From contig JAPLTX010000059.1 of assembly GCA_026397915.1 (NCBI GenBank), forward strand, positions 186,001 to 250,000: DNA of 64,000 nt, read 5' to 3'. The translations under genes and the position numbers were made by a program. Source of the stretch: Verrucomicrobiota bacterium (lineage in GTDB: Bacteria; Verrucomicrobiota; Verrucomicrobiia; CAIQCK01). This document shows, in pieces, positions 61,601 through 64,000 of the stretch (its first letter is position 1; every line of letters begins with the position of its first letter). The notes under the pieces are model-generated. The model was given only the letters and a program-made list of their open reading frames with translations. It made no database searches and was not told the origin of the DNA.

Positions 61601-62781
61601 TACACCGGCGTGATGTCGCCTTTGCCGTCGCCCGGCGCCATGAACGGCGAGCGGCCCAGCAGCACGCTCTGGTCAATGTTGGTCGCCACCAGCGGCGTCA
61701 GCGGCGCGGGCAGCAGCTTCACGTCCGGCTTGATGACGCGCAGGCCGGCCATCATCTCGCGGTCTTTGCGCTCGACCGCTTCTTGTTCGGTGCGGCGCGC
61801 GGCGACGAATTGCGCCATCGGCTTCTCGCGCCGCGTCAGCGTCAGTCCGAGCGCCTTGACCGTCACGCGTTCGCCGATGATGGCCGTCTCCTTCACATCG
61901 GCTTCGACACTGACAGCTGTCTTCTCGCCGCTGGCGGCCGCTGACAGCTCGACCGGCTTGTCCGTCAGCAGGAACGGCAGGCCCATGCGGCGCTCATAAC
62001 GGTTCTTGCCCGGCGGCGTGACCAGCCGCGCGCGGTTGGCATTCTTGCCGGCGAGATAACGCAGCAGGTTGCCGAAGAGGCGTTCGAGATTCGGCCGGTG
62101 CGCGTCCGGCACCGTCGTGAAGTCCGGCAGCCGCCAGCCGACAAAGATGACGCGGCCCGCACCGACGGTGTATTCGACCAGCGGTCGTTCGCCGGGACCG
62201 CCGCCGTTGGCTAGCAATTCGCCATGCGGCCCGTCCGTGCCGTGGAAGTCCGCCAGCGCGTTGCCACCTTTCGTGGTGAGCATGATCGGCCGTGTCGAGT
62301 CAAAGCCCGCGAACGCCGGATGACCGCGATGTTTCTCAATCACGCGAATGCCGCTGATGTGTGCAACCTCGGTTGCCCCCAGCACGCGCAACGGCGTCGG
62401 CTCGATGCAGAGATCGTTGAGCAACCGGCCGGCCGCACCTGAGAGCAGCAACGAGCCGCCGCCTTCAAGCCACGCCATTAAGTCCGCGCCCGCAGCGGTG
62501 TCGAGCTTCGCAGCGGCGAGATCGTCGCCTTGGTGAAACCAGACGACGTCGAATTCCTCCGGCGCGCGAATCCGCCCGTCCGCCGCGAGCCAGCCACCTG
62601 CCGTCTGCCACGCGAGCCGTGCGACCTCGCCCTGCGACTGCGCGAACGCCAGCGCGGCGGCGTTGCGCACGGGTGGATTCTTCGGCAGCGCGGGATCAAC
62701 GAATCCGATGTGGAGCGACATCTGGCCAGCGGCGGCGGTCACGGTGGCCAGAGCCAACAGCAGGCTCACGACTGTTTTCAT
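58618..62781 (-). CDS. Large exported six-hairpin glycosidase-like protein
   Basis: 1387 residues. Signal peptide MKTVVSLLLALATVTAAAG, then a ThuA/glutaminase-type alpha/beta domain (about 25-260, FDVVWFHQGDDLAAAKL; VEYTVGAGRVIFVGW). Beta-sandwich regions follow, then an (alpha/alpha)6 barrel at about 710-1090 (INWAHCISEYHRQGPGLVLG; WVDQVWRHYTWTGDRQFVRD; ATNDPDGDGLFRDSYEYW). The C-terminus has beta domains (SEAVIGLAGMTVLAVDA). The barrel is of the kind used by rhamnosidases and related six-hairpin enzymes, but I cannot name the family. A REP-like double hairpin at 60758-60800 is inserted in frame. The start overlaps the PhoD-like stop (TAATG). Confidence 0.75.
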   Translation of the reverse strand: MKTVVSLLLALATVTAAAGQMSLHIGFVDPALPKNPPVRNAAALAFAQSQGEVARLAWQTAGGWLAADGRIRAPEEFDVVWFHQGDDLAAAKLDTAAGADLMAWLEGGGSLLLSGAAGRLLNDLCIEPTPLRVLGATEVAHISGIRVIEKHRGHPAFAGFDSTRPIMLTTKGGNALADFHGTDGPHGELLANGGGPGERPLVEYTVGAGRVIFVGWRLPDFTTVPDAHRPNLERLFGNLLRYLAGKNANRARLVTPPGKNRYERRMGLPFLLTDKPVELSAAASGEKTAVSVEADVKETAIIGERVTVKALGLTLTRREKPMAQFVAARRTEQEAVERKDREMMAGLRVIKPDVKLLPAPLTPLVATNIDQSVLLGRSPFMAPGDGKGDITPVYEPVEDGGFRISNSKRKLNRPIVHGQNRVWTGDVPVFRMDTVTGIGSYARDERVFPLWARPDAHIGGVVPSMGTLRLGVPTAGGKTNWLDEQTGITATFRPGYTDYQLPGARITVAPALDFHGLVCRVEFDKETLLLWQYGGIWWQSNEANSNRVEFAEGIARITEPNLPNGLVLATCDVQSEARTVTAAFGQQAEFVSKQPRRVYHIVATWGVTRYDEERARKTMARLDTPNAAAWPEKRDQLKKLWFDCHIGRALEPEKNIRRLVARDSVAGNPPRSGGLRSPAGELRRTRDSWDKRRAEFQIRTPDARLNALINWAHCISEYHRQGPGLVLGGQTWQMYSHISTGWYGKQWAGDHAVMEECLRFYGAMQGENGFVRWISPSLVAFNAENNTPYWVDQVWRHYTWTGDRQFVRDLWPAVRKAVAWMRATNDPDGDGLFRDSYEYWNCDSNGKGPKSAAPSAMSWAMLDRAARMAAVVGDAQAEAEYRALAEKTRAAIFRELWNQKEGRLGCIGSDGIWRGHPQTWEEYLAINAGLLNADQGRRAMRWIASHYGFKPQPGVKLLACSDWWPIRWSCQWVPTGDTCLAVLAGIKSGDTDLWWPYLKTVVGSAFRSEFPGINMGISNAGAGGGDREDVDSDDPHMHVAVRGLFGIEPALHEGRLDICPAFPSDWREASIRTPDASYEWKRDGDRATFRIRTPKPVVKRVRASLGGEEVVTPSETESVVSVKAGPAAPPLEPAKEPTILVDEQPPATPKPLTAAERSRLMLFDLSPACNVTSEEFVATKFAFDYTGSPMPLSRWWGNPMLTQPPSPRVLGATNGVQFLTAGRPRPGLGATPKNLLALASWQPHPLPGGATIPVGQRCERLWLLLQSYVHPMKNYLPNGEVVLRYADGKRAVTSLIPPFNLDCYFQHFSREGVPVPMGQLGPWPTGWTPIHRGLASAHADALEIVCDAQRVLESVELRATCSEAVIGLAGMTVLAVDATSRGLPPNH
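60756..60803 (-). repeat. REP-like double hairpin inserted in frame within a CDS
   Basis: AACCCGCCAC-TCC-GTGGCGGGTT (60758-60780) and CCCGCGAC-GGA-GTCGCGGG (60782-60800) are two perfect stems with 3-nt loops, back to back. They encode residues VARDSVAGNPPRSGG of the glycosidase. Such paired hairpins resemble bacterial REP/BIME elements, usually found between genes. No second copy was seen in this window. Confidence 0.7.
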
Positions 62782-64000
62782 TACGGCTTGGGCGTCGCAG
62801 ACTTCACGGCCTTATACAGCAACGCGCCACGATCGTCGTAGAAGCTGAACTCTGCCGTCTTGTCCGGCGTGACCGTCACTTGCAGGAACCCGCCGGACTT
62901 CTCGGTCTGGGCATAGGGTTGCTTGATAAGACCCTTGGGGTCGGTGGACGCGGGATTGCCCGGCTTGGGGCCGAGGCGCGAGTTTTCGTCGTTGAGCGCT
63001 CCGCAGCAAAACTCTTCGTAGCCGCTCGGATGGATGGAGTGGTATTGCCAGTGGCGGTCGCCGCAAAGGATGAAGACGTTCTTCATGCCTCGCTCCTTGA
63101 GCCACGCGAAGAAGGCGTCGCCTTCCTTGCGGAAGCCATCGGGGTTGGTGTGGTTGTCGCGCTTCGTCCCGTCGTCGGGGCCGATCATCGGCGTGGGCGA
63201 GATAATCAGCCTGAACGTCGCATCACTGTTGCGCAGGGACTGCATCAACCACGCCCTCTGGTTGGCGCCCCAGATGGATTTCTGCGGGCCATCAGTCATT
63301 GAGTTTGCGCTGCGATAGTCGCGGCCTTCGAGCATCCAGACCTGGAGGAACTTGCTGACGCGGTAGGTGCGGTAGGTGATCGGCTTCTTTTCGGCCGGGT
63401 CCACGACCGGAACCTGTTCGAGGAATGTGCTGATGCCGAGCGAGTGAGACGGCGCCTTGTCGCCGGTGGGGTCGGCGTCGTTGTAGCGGTAATCGTGGTC
63501 GTCCTTGAGCCAGTAGGCCGGCACATCGCCGAGGAGCGAGACGAGCCGCAGCTGGACGAACTGCTCGTGCCACTTGCGCCGCATCTCCGGCTGCGTTGTG
63601 GCGGCCTTCGCCGCAGGATGATCGTAGTAAACACTGTCGCCGGCCCCGACGAAGAAGTCCGGTTGCAGTTTTCGGATCGCCTCCATCGAGGGATAACCCA
63701 GCTTCCTGTCCTCGGCCGGGGCCGCGCCTTCGCCGGTGCCTTTCGGGCCTTTGTGAAAAAAGGCGTAGTTCATGCAGTTGCCGATGACGAACTTCACCGC
63801 GGTCTCCGCGTCGGTCGCCGGCAGTGTCTTGAAGCTGTGCACTGAGCCGGGCTTCGCGGACTCGCGGGTCTCGCCGAAACTCAGCCGGTAGAAATACTTC
63901 GTGCCGGGCTGCAAGCCGGTGACTTTCGTCTTCACGATGAAATCGCGCTCCTCTGTCGCTTCGAGCCACTCAGTCCGGACCATCTCACGAAACTCCGCCT
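62781..64000 (-). CDS. PhoD-like alkaline phosphatase/phosphodiesterase, 5' partial
   Basis: The frame is open to the right edge, so the true start and export signal are outside. The remaining 400+ residues begin with an Fn3-like strand region (VKTKVTGLQPGTKYFYRLSFG). The PhoD metallophosphatase core follows: VIGNCMNYAF, DFFVGAGDSVYYDHPA, YWLKDDHDYRYNDADPTG and VFILCGDRHWQYHSI. It would hydrolyse phosphomonoesters or diesters outside the cytoplasm. Its stop overlaps the start of the large glycosidase gene. Confidence 0.85.
   Translation of the reverse strand, partial: AEFREMVRTEWLEATEERDFIVKTKVTGLQPGTKYFYRLSFGETRESAKPGSVHSFKTLPATDAETAVKFVIGNCMNYAFFHKGPKGTGEGAAPAEDRKLGYPSMEAIRKLQPDFFVGAGDSVYYDHPAAKAATTQPEMRRKWHEQFVQLRLVSLLGDVPAYWLKDDHDYRYNDADPTGDKAPSHSLGISTFLEQVPVVDPAEKKPITYRTYRVSKFLQVWMLEGRDYRSANSMTDGPQKSIWGANQRAWLMQSLRNSDATFRLIISPTPMIGPDDGTKRDNHTNPDGFRKEGDAFFAWLKERGMKNVFILCGDRHWQYHSIHPSGYEEFCCGALNDENSRLGPKPGNPASTDPKGLIKQPYAQTEKSGGFLQVTVTPDKTAEFSFYDDRGALLYKAVKSATPKP

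Noticed and set aside
1..64000. CRISPR array, tRNA, rRNA, transposase or integrase
   Set aside because: None recognised on reading both strands; no regular direct-repeat arrays or conserved RNA sequence were seen.

Overview
The window is GC-rich bacterial DNA from a polysaccharide-scavenging bacterium, most likely of the Verrucomicrobiota or its PVC relatives (Planctomycetota, Lentisphaerota). I infer this from many secreted glycosidase and sialidase-like beta-propeller proteins, ceramidase-like and UroD-like genes in catabolic clusters, a Tat-exported propeller, FucP and SSS sugar transporters, a giant RHS protein, and cohesin/dockerin modules. No rRNA, tRNA, CRISPR array, transposase or integrase was seen, so the lineage call is an inference.

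Layout. 1-8839 (+): secreted carbohydrate- and lipid-active proteins (NodB deacetylase, beta-helix protein, ceramidase-LamG protein, GH20-like protein, two-domain esterase). 9014-11290 (+): three small genes separated by attC-like inverted repeats, which look like integron gene cassettes without an integrase. 11405-26070 (+): sialidase/kelch propellers, ankyrin protein, nucleoside hydrolase, aldo/keto reductase, amidohydrolase, Tat-exported GH32/43-like propeller and a UroD-like protein. 26019-30890 (-): an SDR gene, then a tightly coupled operon (membrane protein, winged-helix regulator, ispH, two membrane proteins) with two near-identical palindromic operator candidates. 31028-33230: NCS1 permease with a strong terminator, a DUF2784 protein and a small membrane protein.

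33325-46207 holds unusual surface proteins. A 2445-residue RHS / coiled-coil / four-PASTA protein lies 2 nt upstream of a PDZ-Sel1 protein with a look-alike C-terminal domain. Next to it, on the other strand, is a secreted cohesin-dockerin protein split by an in-frame TGA, followed by a membrane-anchored cohesin-like protein. 46346-49588 (+) carries a nucleoside symporter, a flavodoxin, CorA and a cupin.

49646-64000 is a deoxyhexose (fucose/rhamnose) utilisation locus. It has fucP, a ceramidase-like protein, and a minus-strand operon of GH29 fucosidase, lipoprotein mutarotase, UroD-like protein and SSS transporter. A divergent AraC regulator is flanked by two 16-bp direct repeats. A 1387-residue glycosidase-like protein with an in-frame REP-like insertion and a PhoD-like phosphatase complete it. 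Most genes encode signal peptides, so the working picture is extracellular dismantling of host or algal glycans, uptake of the freed sugars and nucleosides, and cytoplasmic catabolism.
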